Both the position numbers and the translations under genes were made by a program. A stretch of 64,000 bases of DNA from Mytilinidion resinicola (Eukaryota; Ascomycota; Dothideomycetes; Mytilinidiales; Mytilinidiaceae). The notes below the pieces were generated by a model. It did no database searches. It was given only the letters and a program-made list of their open reading frames with translations, and was not told where the DNA came from. The DNA is taken from positions 156,538-220,537 of the forward strand of contig NW_022985465.1 of assembly GCF_010093595.1 (NCBI RefSeq), in the 5' to 3' direction. This document shows positions 1-10,136 of the stretch, piece after piece; the first letter of the stretch is position 1, and every line of letters begins with the position of its first letter.

Positions 1-2
1 AG

Positions 3-215
3 TACTGGGTTATCACAAGAGATCGCTATCCTATTCTAGGCCAGCTAGCCCTTGATATCTACTCCATCCCAGCCTCCTCAGCTGATTGTGAGAGAATTTT
101 CAGCGAACTTGGCGATCTCCTGGGCGTACGACGCCTTAATATGAAGCCTGAGTTACTTAGTGCTCTGCAATCTATACGCTCCTGGCGTCGAATTGGCATC
201 AAACCTCCTAAGTAG
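3..215 (+). pseudogene. hAT-family transposase, C-terminal fragment
   Basis: An open frame runs in from the left edge and ends at a TAG at 213-215, giving 70 residues. It contains the core of the hAT C-terminal dimerisation domain: an SSADCERIFSELGDLLGVRR stretch followed by L(x)4L(x)2LQSIRSW, where the A-x-CERIFS motif and the spaced Arg and Leu are the family signature. hAT transposases are DDE enzymes that cut and paste DNA, and this domain multimerises them. The catalytic part lies left of the window, so whether the full gene is intact cannot be judged. The monooxygenase to the right lacks its N-terminal half, so the element probably replaced or truncated it. Confidence 0.8.
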
Positions 216-545
216 TAATCAACTTATCAATCAATCTATCAATCAAACCAATCAATTCAACTTGGGGGTCAAAAAGTATCAATCTCATCAACTCAACTTG
301 AGCATCTCAGAAATTAATCAAATCAAATCAAATCAATCACAGCCTGTTCAACGAAGCAATCAATCAACTTGGAGACGTCAAAGTTGATTGATTGATTGAT
401 CCCCACTCTGAAAGCAATTGATATTGGAGGCACCTGGTCTAAGAACACATACCCTAATCTCAGCTGCGATATCCTTTCCCAGGTAAAAAGCTTTCTTGAA
501 GCAAGTTTCTCCATCGCATAAATATTATTACACGCACGCAACGTT
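216..545. repeat. TCAAT-rich tract with a perfect hairpin
   Basis: The stretch after the transposase stop has no gene. It is dominated by repeats of AATCAATCA. A perfect inverted repeat has 14-base arms at 357-370 and 381-394 around a 10-base loop. It is probably the 3' subterminal part of the hAT element. No terminal inverted repeat could be assigned because only one end is visible. Confidence 0.5.
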
Positions 546-2344
546 TGCTAACGGTTAACGCGCATCCAAGTTATACTCTTACTCCTTCGCCCCCAACCCC
601 GACTGGTCAACAACATACGCAAGCCAACCTGAAATTCTGGCCTACATCAAACGCGTAGCCCAAAATCTTCAGTTTCGCATTCATTTGCACCAAGAGTGCG
701 TTTCCGCCCAGTGGCTAGAAGATACGGATCTACGGAGGGTAGAGTTTCTGGATACCACCACCAACGAAGTGTATGTGCGGCACTCTCGTGTTCTGTGTAC
801 TGCTGTTGGATTCCTAGATATCCCAAAGGGCCCTGAAAGTATTGCTAATATCCAAGAATTTCGGGGAAGAATATTCCACAGCTCTGATTGGGACCGCAAG
901 GTTAACTTTGAAGGAAAGGATGTCGTGGTCGTTGGGAACGGTGCTTCAGCAAACCAGTTCGTCCCGTGGCTACTCACTCAGGTTGAAATTGATGTGAACT
1001 CTGTTGTATTGTAGATGCCGTAAAGGCGGACTATATAGAGGAACGAGATGAACTATCCCTTAGGGCGCTCCCTTGATCGTTCCCTTGGCAGCAAGGAAGG
1101 CGCTAAGGAAAGGCACTCCCTTCTCTTGACAGCAAGGAAGCGCTACAACTCCGTAAGGAAGAGAAAGGGAGAGTAACGGATACCTAGGGGGGTGGTGTGC
1201 ACGCAGGTGAACCGTATGAGTTGTTGATCCTAGGTTGCTGCAACCCGAGTTACTCAAGAACACCGGTCTGAGGAACCTGGTCCAGGTCGTCCGAAGCGCA
1301 CAATGGATCGCTCCTAAGGAAACTCAACGAATTGAGAAGGTACAGAAATGGTAAGTACTTTCACTTAATGCCACTCTCCTTGCTCACGAGTGATCTTTTC
1401 TAACCTAACACTGCAGGGTTTTGAGAAACATCCCGTTCACAAATCGACTATCTCGCTGGTGGCTAGCTATGAAGCTTGATCTCGCCTTCGTCGCTTTCAA
1501 AGACAGTTTCTTAGGCTGCCACGTCAGAGGGAGGCTGGAGGCGTCACTTGTTTCCTATATAGAGAAGACCGCCCCGAGTCAATACCGTTCTATCCTTGTC
1601 CCTTCTTACGCATTCGGCGCCAAGCATGCCATATTAGACCACGGATATCTTGCTTCACTTCATGATCCCAAAGCGAAGTTGATCAAATCCAAGAGTCTAA
1701 GAATTATCAGTGCGAACCAAATTGCAGACGAAAGCGGCGTTGCATATCCTGCGGACATTATTATTCTAGCTAATGGATTCAAGACAGCGCAGCTTCTCAC
1801 CCTAATGCAAATCACGGGCCTAAACGGACTCAATCTCAGGGATATATGGGAGCGCGGGCCTGATGGGGCGAGGGCATATATGGGGTACGTACCTTGAACC
1901 CTTCGACATTCGTCCCTACAAAAAGTCAACGGCAGAATACTAATGGGGCGAAGAGTAATGGTGTCTGGGTTTCGGAATCTCTTTCTGCTTACAGGTCCGA
2001 ACACGCTTCCGTCGGGACATTCAACGCTTCTTGGCATCGAGCACTCTGTAACATACATCCTGCGCCTGCTTGAGCCTTTGCTTGGGTCAAAAGTGCTGTC
2101 CAATCAGCCAAGCGCGTCCAAGATTGAAGTAAAGAAAGAAGCAGAGGATGGTTTCAACAAATTCGTAGAGCGCAGGATGAAGGGGCTGGTGTATACGTCT
2201 GATATCAGCACTTGGTATATTGATAAGCGGACGGGGAAGAATCATCTTGTATGGCCGGGAAGCCAGTTGGGGTTTTGGTGGTCGAGGTGCGTCGAGATGG
2301 TCCGCTGGACTGACTTTGTCCTCTCGAAGGAGAAGACGACGTGA
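546..2344 (+). pseudogene. Flavin-containing monooxygenase relic, split by a MITE
   Basis: Exon remnants encode the middle and C-terminal parts of a fungal class B flavin monooxygenase (N-hydroxylating or Baeyer-Villiger-like group). Visible are the LYSYSFAPNPDWS block, the NADPH-binding VVVVGNGASANQFVPWL motif at about 925-970, the LVQVVRSAQWIAPKE block after 1270, and the VSGFRNLFLLTGPNTLPSGH block near 1970. Introns run from about 1350 to 1416 (GTAAGT donor) and from about 1886 to 1950. The N-terminal FAD-binding GxGxxG half is missing: upstream of about 550 the frame hits stops, and hAT sequence follows. A 275-bp element at 976-1250 interrupts the frame. Without it and one copy of its 5-bp duplication, WLL runs in frame into KNTGLRNLVQ. 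Not functional; substrate unknown. Confidence 0.85.
976..1250 (+). mobile_element. MITE copy A, 5-bp target duplication, in the FMO gene
   Basis: The element starts ACTCAGGTTG and ends CAACCCGAGT, a 10-bp imperfect terminal inverted repeat. It is flanked by an identical 5-bp target duplication TACTC (971-975 and 1251-1255). It has no coding capacity. A second copy lies inverted at 14652-14912 with its own duplication. Relative to that copy, this one has an extra tract of about 18 bases near 1180-1206. The 5-bp duplication does not match the usual 8 bp of hAT, TA of Tc1/mariner or 9 bp of Mutator, so I leave the superfamily unassigned. Confidence 0.85.
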
Positions 2345-3004
2345 GAGTTTCGATGGGGTCTGCTTTTGGGTTCTAGGCGTAATGAGGAACTATAATTGTT
2401 TTTGCATACCCTTGAAAGTGAGAACTCTTCCTGTCAGATGGTCTTCAGCATATCTGGGTTGAAGAAAAACAAGTCCCATTCACTACTCAAGTTCCACAGA
2501 AGGAATGGTCATGTCCCATTCTGCAGGTATTCATGCAGGCAACCATGTTGTGGGAATTTGAGAGCTCTTTCGCTAAGATTGCTGCATGGAGGTCAGTCAG
2601 GATTCGGGCGTGCTTACAGGAGGAAAGCGAGGCTGAGGTCCGCCCAAGTCAAAAACGAACCATAATGTCACCGTCAAGGTCATCCGCATGGAGATAATGG
2701 ACGTGAATTGGCCGTTGGATGTGCCACACAACGCCCAAAGCCCAAAACCCTTTGGCTTTTGGTATGTCACTCGACTTACCCCATTGGCCAAAAGTAAAAA
2801 GGGGGGTGTGAAGCGAGATCCCAATTCCTTAATCAACTCGCCTCTTCAGAAATACTACGAACATGTGGTCGAAGCAAACGTGGGGAATTTTTCTAAATAT
2901 TCCATCATCTCGCCTTCTCATTCCCCAATCTGTTCTGCGTAATATTCTGCCGCGTAGAGCATCTTACAACGAACCAGCGCCTCTCTTCCACAACGCCTAC
3001 AATC
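2345..3004. other. Intergenic, no gene seen
   Basis: Between the monooxygenase relic and the arrestin-like gene. Only short open frames occur, on both strands, and none resembles a known protein. The last 150 bases probably hold the arrestin promoter and 5' leader, with CT-rich runs before the ATG at 3005. Confidence 0.5.
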
Positions 3005-4631
3005 ATGGATCCAGACCCAACTCCTCGTCTGCGCCTCATTCTTGACCACACGACTAAAAATCCCGATGCTGCGACCACAGCCACAGTCTGGAACCCCGAA
3101 GACGAGCTGCATGGCCACCTCGAGTTGTCGAGTACGGAAGATCTTGGCATTGATGGCATCACAATCTACTTTGAAGGTGAGATGCAGGCACCAATAGAAA
3201 CATCATGGATGGCCGCTAAAAGGTTGCTTAGGCGTCTCCCGCAACTGGATAAATGAAACGAACGTACGCATTCATCGAGTCCTCAAGGCGGAGCGCAAGG
3301 TATGTCAATGCAATGCTTACACGATGCTTACACGATGCTTACACGATGCCCTCCTCAACCAGCCCGTTCTCCCCCTTCCCTCAATTTAGAAACTGGGTAG
3401 GCTGACGGATCACTCTTCCAGTTTCTCAGTCAAGCCCATGATATCTTGCGCAGCAACATATCTCGAAAGGACTCGTCGCCCGGGGCGTTTGTTTTCGAAG
3501 CACCGTTTCACTTTATCATCTCTAGAGCGATCCCGTGCACTAATCCCGATTCACCAGAACAATGCTTGCAACTGCCTCCATCACTCAATTCGGGAGAGGA
3601 GTTTGTCGACCAATGTACGGGGATGCGATTCGCCCAGCCCCGTATTATATACTTCTTACGAGCCACTGTGAGCTTCACCACTGAGGACCACCAAGATTGC
3701 AAGTCACTGGAGACGTTTCTCCCTATAACTATCGCGCCGTACACCGAGGAGCTTCCCCCAACAGAAACAGATGATTTCCCCATGGAGTTCAAGGAACGAG
3801 AATCGAAAGTGTTGCGGCGATCGCTTATAGGAGGTACGCTGGGAACGATGAATGTCTCGTTGCAAGAACCACCAGCTCTCGTCTACAAAACCTCATCTAC
3901 TGGCAGTAGTACGGCGGCTCTCATGACGCTAGAGTTCCAGTCGACGAGCACCAGCTCAAATGACATACCAAAGAGCCTCCAAGGATTAAGCTTCACAGTT
4001 TTTTCCTTGGTCAGAGTCAAGACATTCTACTCGGTAAAGTCCTTCCCAAGGTTACCAAGTCAAACCTTGCTGGAATCTTTTAGTGAGATGAGGCTTCGCG
4101 ACGGCATCATAAAGCTGGAGACGCAGTATGTTCGAGACGCTTCATGGGGATACAGGTTCAGCTTAGACAGTCAAACCGATGCAAGCCTGGCTTCCCAGCT
4201 CGGTCTCTCCATTTCGAACAAGGTAGCCTCAGAGAACGGCAACGGACAAGTATCGATGACAAGTGAGCCGAGTGGAAAATGGATTTCCAATTGGACCGTC
4301 CCCATCGAGGTCAATGGGCGCCTCCTACCTAGCTTCTGCAGTTCATTAGTCGCGCGTTTCTACACCCTCATTGTTCGAGTCAAAGTCGCCGGAGCCCGGC
4401 AAGAAAGGTTTGATCTTGAAGTGCCTCTCCAGGTCATACATACTCCTCCAAGCAATCCTGATTCTCCCACGGTGGAGCCCGTCAGAGAGCGATTCTTGGA
4501 GTATCGGAGAGCTTCAGAGTCGTCCTGGTTTAGCGATGATTCACTGGTAAGACGCTTTAATGCTACAATGGGGGACGGTGGCTGATCAACTTTAGGAATC
4601 TGAGCAAGACCCACCGCAATACTACCCGTGA
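3005..4631 (+). CDS. Arrestin-like protein, four exons
   Basis: Exons 3005-3176, 3232-3299, 3422-4546 and 4596-4631 join in frame to 466 residues. The N-terminus (RLRLILDHTTKNPD, WNPEDELHGHLELSS, IDGITIYFEG) is the beta-sandwich start of fungal arrestin-N proteins. The central APFHFIIS and the later PIEVNGRLLPSFCSSLVARFYTLIVRVKV stretch match arrestin-C-like strands. The short last exon ends in DPPQYYP, a Pro/Tyr tail like the PY-type ends of alpha-arrestins that recruit Rsp5/Nedd4 ubiquitin ligases. It is not a canonical PPxY, so recruitment is inference. Such proteins typically act at the plasma membrane and endosomes as adaptors for transporter endocytosis. An inverted, broken paralogue lies at 12380-13957, with two phosphate-transporter genes between them. 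The splice sites are supported by the same intron positions in that copy. Confidence 0.75.
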
Positions 4632-6206
4632 TTGATCCCCGAAATCTGATCAAAAAGATTAGCTTGGAATCTAGGCGTACAGGGAGTACAGGGCAGGCGC
4701 AAAGGTTCGGTAATGGGTAAAGGTTTCATCAGGTGCAAGAGTTTCTCAAAGATGTCGTCAGACGCCAGCTGTTGTACGTTTTCGGCCGCCCCGCTACGGA
4801 TGAGTAACATGTTTTGGGGGATTTTTGTTTGGAGCGCCTGATCACTTGAAGTTGATGTGAGGTTAAATGATTTCTCATACTATAAATGCATCGGGTCTTG
4901 AAAAAGTAACGCCAGCTCTGACGATCCCTGAATCTCCTAACTCCAGAACAGAAAGAATCATTTCAGCGCCGAAAGCAGCTTTCCTACATCTTGCAATGGC
5001 ATACTTTCAGCCCATTGCTGAACATAGTTGTTGGCGTCCTCATTCTGCCCATAGCTGCGCAATGTCCCACCTCCGCTCGAGGCATTGGAGGCATGCACCG
5101 AGTAATCTTTGTCCCCAACCACGTGCACCATGTGACCCTGGTCGCCTCGTCCCCCACCATGGCGGCCCTCGCTCATTATCTGGTGCTTCCCACTCTCATT
5201 CTTGCCCCGGCGATGCACATGCAGACCCAACGCAGAGAGCACTCCTCCACCACTCGTCCCGTGCCTCGCATGTGGCGCCTGCTCACCGGCCAGCACCTCC
5301 AGCGACAGTCCCTTGGTACATTGCCGCCGGGTGTGCGAGCTGCGCTGACGCTTTCCATCCCCGGCTCAGGCTCCGTGTCAGGCCACATCGGGAACCCTCG
5401 ATGGTAAGAATTGACGACTTGCTTTGAGCAACTTCTGACAGGAACAGTACTGATGGCTTGACGTCTGTGTGTGTGGGTGAAACCCCATCAGAAGGGAAAG
5501 AGAAACAAGAGAGCGATTCATGATGATATTTGACGATGAAGAAATGCAACTCCTCTGCAGCAACGTTTCGCGTTCACAAAACATCAAGGCATTCAGGCCA
5601 ATTCACGAGCTCATCGTCAACACGTGGACGTCGGAGGTAGAAGAGGAAGGTGGCCGATGGCAAGCCTGGTTTTCCTGTGACATTCTTTCTGCTAGCCCGT
5701 GGAGTAGTGGGGTGCATGTTGGACTCGATGAAGTCGCTTGCGCCCCCTGAGTTCTCGGCTGTGGCTTGCAAGAATGTCACTACTGCTGATTGATTGGGTG
5801 GCTTGCAGAATGTCACTACTGCTGGTTGATTGACCAGCTAACAGATTCGCACCTCCTCCCACAATTCCAGCAGGACGCAGGCCCCCAGTTCAGCACCAGG
5901 ACGACACATTGGAACGCCATCGAACTAATTGCAGAAATGCTCAAATGAGTTCTTTTCGAGCCAGAGTCGGACCACGTGGGAAATCCTCGAATTGTGAGTC
6001 GTTCACGTCTTGTGCTGTTATCCAAGGTCGAAGAGACTTTTGAGAGCCTCATCAGGCTTTCTAGGCAATGCCTGCCATGGCTGATACTCAGGCATTTTTG
6101 CCAAAGTAATCAGGCTACGGTCATACATCTTTTATATACCATCCTTAGCCTTTAATTTTCAACATCTATTCTTCTATTACCTGCGAAGAAATCATCACAA
6201 TCAGCA
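4632..6206. promoter_or_regulatory. Upstream region of transporter 1 with CACGTG boxes
   Basis: No gene is recognised in these 1.6 kb; several open frames of 60-190 codons on both strands look non-coding. CACGTG hexamers occur at 5120-5125, 5621-5626 and 5973-5978. The last is CACGTGGG (5973-5980), the high-affinity site form known for yeast Pho4, and lies 234 bp before the transporter ATG. Two near-identical 35-base units stand in tandem at 5761-5796 and 5798-5832. A TATA-like TATATA stands near 6131. Confidence 0.5.
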
Positions 6207-8101
6207 ATGTCTGCCCGCAACAACCCGGCAAATGAAATCCCACATCTACCAGTAAGTGCGTTTGATATTGAGAAAGGATAACAGAACGTTAACTATACTT
6301 CAGGTCCAAGAGGGAGGACAATTCCAAAGCTACAAAGAGATCGACGGCCATGGCTTTAGCTGGCGCATCTGGGCTGTTGCAGGTTTTGGATTCTTCGCTG
6401 ATTCCTACTGCCTCTTCTCAATACAAACAGTGCTTCCCTGGATAGCTTTCATCTATCAGAGCAACGGGGTCTTCAGCAACCGCGATGAATTGACGGTTCA
6501 TACGGTTCTACTAATTGGCACTATATTTGGCCAGCTACTCTTTGGCATTTTGGCTGATAGTTCTGGCCGATTGGAGGCATATAGTTGGGATTTCATGCTG
6601 GTCATTTCCGCGCCACTTCTTCTGGCTCAGAGCTCAACAGGTGCCGCTAATTCCATGTCAATCACGGGCTGGATCTGTTTCTGGTCCTTCTTCGTTGGAG
6701 TAGGGACGGGCGCTGGCCGTACATTAAGTGCTGTAATTACTGCTGACTATGCCCGACTCTCCCGTAACTTACTGCTCTCCCACTTCTCCTATAGAAGTCA
6801 ATCAATCATCGTATACGTGCTCTAATTACTCCCGGTTCAGATTTGCGCCGGTCCAATCCCGGGCTCGAATGATGGCCGGCGTCTTTCTGATGCAGCCCTT
6901 GGGCCGACTTACGGCGTCTGCGATGAGCTTGCTTATCCTCGAGACGCTTGGTAAATCCCGTGGTCTCGCGCTGGAAACGAATCAAGAAACAGCGAGGACT
7001 ACTTTAGACAGCATGTGGCGGTTCGTTATTGGTATGGGTTCTCTTCTGGCATTCATCGCCCTTATCCTCCGTTTCACAATATCCGAATCGCCTCGGTTCA
7101 CTTTCGATATAAACAACAATAGGTTGCCTTCTGAGCAGCTAGTGCAGCCGTCTCTGCACTCTTGCGTAAAGAAATACTTTTCGGCCCAAGGAAATTGGCG
7201 ATATCTAGCAGGAACTTCTGCATGCTCCCTCTTGTTCGAAACTGTCTATTCTGGTCTTGGAGTCAATAATCCCCAGGTACTAGCTCGGGTTTGGAGCCCT
7301 CTGCCTCTCACAAACTCTACTTCTCATTGCTAGACTGGGAAGATCCATTACAATCAGACATATCGATATATCAAATTTTCACGCAAGGCTCTATTCATTC
7401 AATTATTGCGGTATCTGCTGGGTCTTTAGTGGGAAGCATTGTTCTCATTATGAGTATTGATTACATTTCTCGAAGGAAACTCCTTTTTTGGTGTTTCCTT
7501 GGTCTAGCATTCTTGTTTACAATTGCAGGTGGCTGTCTCTTCAATACTTCTCATATAAATCTCCAGGCCTTGAACATCACGCTCTGTATTCTCACACAGA
7601 TACTGTCCAATCTTAGTAAGCCTTTCTTGGCCTCCCCTCCCTTCCTACGCAATCGCTGAATTTAACCCCTTGCAGGACCAAATGCGTTGACCTTCATCGT
7701 AAGTTGCATTTAATCTAGACCTTTATATTACCCGCCTGCTCATCCCTCAACCCGTCGCTAATTCTTCTTCCTAGATTTCTGCGGAAATCTTCCCTACGCG
7801 CCATCGAAGCACCTGCTACAGCATTTCTGCCTCATTCGGCACATTCGGCACCCTTATCATTCACATAGTCACATCTTATACCAGCATTGGCAACCTAAGC
7901 ACCTTGAGCTTACGCGTGATGCTGATTGTCTTCTCTGCTTTCATGTTCTGCGGTGCTATAATTGCCTGGGCGTGGATCCCTGAGGTGCAAGAGCTAAGAA
8001 GGGGGAGGCGCCTAAGGTTGTCGAGCAAGACGCTCGAGGTTTTGACGGAGAGAATCGATGCAGAGAGGGCGAAGGTTAGATTGAGGCGGAAGGGGAATTA
8101 A
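6207..8101 (+). pseudogene. PHO84-type phosphate:H+ symporter homologue, damaged (T1)
   Basis: A 15-codon first exon (6207-6251, GTAAGT donor) joins the frame from 6304. Later exons reach about 7276, 7334-7615 and 7675-7697, with a last one ending at 8101. The order and sequence follow PHS-family transporters of the major facilitator superfamily: a first helix with FFADSYCLF, then FGQLLFGILAD, later GPNALTF-like and EIFPTRHRST motifs. Two splices do not restore the frame with GT-AG sites: the donor at 6764 with the acceptor at 6840, and the donor at 7277 with the acceptor at 7333. Key positions have also drifted from T2: TDAYDLF is ADSYCLF, GGDHPLSSVITSEFA is GAGRTLSAVITADYA, and the helix-7 WFFID is SLLFE. 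Probably a decaying or altered paralogue, though an unusual intron cannot be excluded. Confidence 0.65.
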
Positions 8102-8554
8102 TAGGCAGAATCGACCCCAAGGAAACATCAAATGCTTCGCTGCAGGTGGTGTAGGTTCCATACAACTTTATTCTAGTGACGTTAGCTCTGGCGTGGGTTT
8201 TTAATTCACAAATTCATTTCGAAAATCTAAGAGTATACCACGGTGTGCAGAAGAACGTGAGCCCGGAAAAACTCAATACAGGCTTAAACTCGAGCGACGA
8301 TTTATTTGGCTGGTGATGGGTAAGGAAGCACAGAGATGATGAGGCAATAGGGGAACAGGAGCAATATAAGGTAGCATTGTAGAACACGGCGCACCAATTC
8401 GACCCTGGATTGCTAAATGACATGTGGTTGACCCGTGCAAACGCGAGGAATGTTTGAACATTAACAGATCCTAGTGTCCCAGCCGTCGCACTCAGTCCAC
8501 GATATGTCCATCGATGGCGAGTTGGAAAAGGACATCTTGGAATAATGCGGAGGA

Positions 8555-9139
8555 CTATACTGATAGCTGAACCTTAGTGACGGCTTCGCTGCTGGCACTG
8601 CTGTCCTTGCTGGAGATACTGCGCTTTGCTCCAGCTACTTCCTTCTGCAAACACTTAATGTACTCGATCGCTAGCTCCACCGTGCAAGCTTTGGTCATGG
8701 TCTGAGCTTTGTCGTATTTGCCACCGTTGCTGACTGCGAAAGTATTTCGGGCCGCTTCGTCGCAACAATCTTGCGACAAGAGAGTAGCGAGCTCTTGTAA
8801 AGCCTCATTCATATTGCTTCTGCGGCCTCGTTCAGCGATCGTATGTCTGGTGCGCTTTGAAGAAAGGGTCTCTAATATACTCGGCGGGAAGGAGATCCCG
8901 GCCTGAGAAGACTCTCCCTCCATAAGAAGCTGATAGTTGGACTTCGATAGTAATAATTCGGACCGTCTTTCGGGATCAAAGACTATAAAGCGTATTAGTC
9001 ATTTGTTTGGAATACTATGAACAAAGTATAGGTAATACTTACCTCTTTTATGAATAGTGCTCCCTGAGAGTATTGGTTTCGATGAATGGGTAGTTCGTAC
9101 TCGTCCAGCATTCTTGCTCACTCTGCTATTGAGAGACAT
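8555..9139 (-). CDS. Short bHLH factor of the NUC-1/Pho4 type
   Basis: Exons 9043-9139 and 8555-8982 (GTAAGT donor, TATAG acceptor) join in phase 1 to 174 residues. The basic region KRTRHTIAERGRRSNMN has the His, Glu and Arg-Arg that read CACGTG in Pho4 (H-x3-E-x2-RR). Helix 1 is NEALQELATLL, a loop of about 30 residues follows, and helix 2 is KACTVELAIEYIKCLQKEV. NUC-1 of Neurospora and Pho4 of yeast switch on phosphate-starvation genes, and this protein is closest to that type. It is far shorter than either: only about 57 residues precede the basic region and about 30 follow the helices. A large activation or Pho80-binding region is therefore absent unless unannotated 5' exons exist. The upstream in-frame ATG at 9253 would add 38 residues. 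The gene lies between two PHO84-type transporter genes and is divergent from the second. Confidence 0.8.
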
Positions 9140-10136
9140 TTTGAAATTCCACGCAACGGACGCTTCTAGTTCTTGGAACAATAGATATGACAATTGCAGT
9201 GATAGCAGAGAAGCAATCACATACCTTTTATTTGTACCGGATAACTTAGGCATGGGCCAAAAAACCTCAGTCGCCGGCTCGCAGTTCTACTTTCCTGGCC
9301 ATTTTGCCCAGCAAACAGCCTTACCAATAGGCCGCTGTTCGGCGCATGTCACTGTGAGGTCTGTGCAGATTGGGGCTGAAGTGACATCCATTCCTCGAAA
9401 AACGATAAGCCAATCAGCACACTACAGTGACATTCCCGCTTAGGAACCGAAAACCCAATCACCTCACGAGAGTGACATGGAAGACGACGGACCCCCCTAT
9501 TCCCAAGTCATGGCTGTCACGCGAGCAGAGAGGAAGAACATCCCTATTATCAATCAACAACGGAGCAAAGGGTCTCGGCCAAATGAATTTTTGAAGGAGC
9601 ACGTTGTCTGATAGCTCAGCCTTATTAGTATTCATGATATGGCCTGTCACCATGGCGCTCTCACTTCTCTGGAAAGCGGTTCAAATTGCTAATAGGCCAA
9701 TCAATCTCCCAGACATCACTCCAAAGGACTTTTTGCACTTGATAGCAGGTCGACCCAAAGCTGAAGGTTCTCACTTGGGATCTGCAACATGCTGGCACGA
9801 CTGAGAACAGGGTACGACAAGCCACTTGAGCCTTATAAATACAGTAGACCAGACGCCATGGGACCTTTCTAGCCAATGATCTGTGAGCAGTGACAACAGT
9901 ACGTTCCGAATGGCTGAACTTGGCCATGGAATCTTTCTCTTGTCTTTCTTTTTCTTTTCTTAGAGGGAAGGACTGATCTGGACTGACCGAACAAATGATA
10001 GACGATAGAAGGACCCCGTGGATACATTGTTCTGGAGTGCACCGTCTCTTCCTGTTTCTGTTCCAGTATATAAATGCTCCTTGATTCTTCCTGTCAATCC
10101 TGATTGTACCTTACACCTGACAAACAGCCTTTCATC
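9140..10136. promoter_or_regulatory. Shared divergent region of the bHLH and transporter 2 genes
   Basis: About 1 kb lies between the start of the minus-strand bHLH gene and the start of transporter 2. No gene is recognised. A CACGTT, the weaker Pho4-type site, stands at 9600-9605. CT-rich and TATATAAA-like sequence (about 10070) immediately precedes the transporter ATG at 10137. The motif 'GTGACAT' or its complement recurs several times between 9340 and 9480. Confidence 0.4.

Noticed and set aside
4867..5427. Plus-strand frame of 186 codons and the overlapping minus-strand frame of 112 codons
   Set aside because: His/Ser/Pro- or Gly-rich composition without a known domain; overlapping frames on both strands are equally open.
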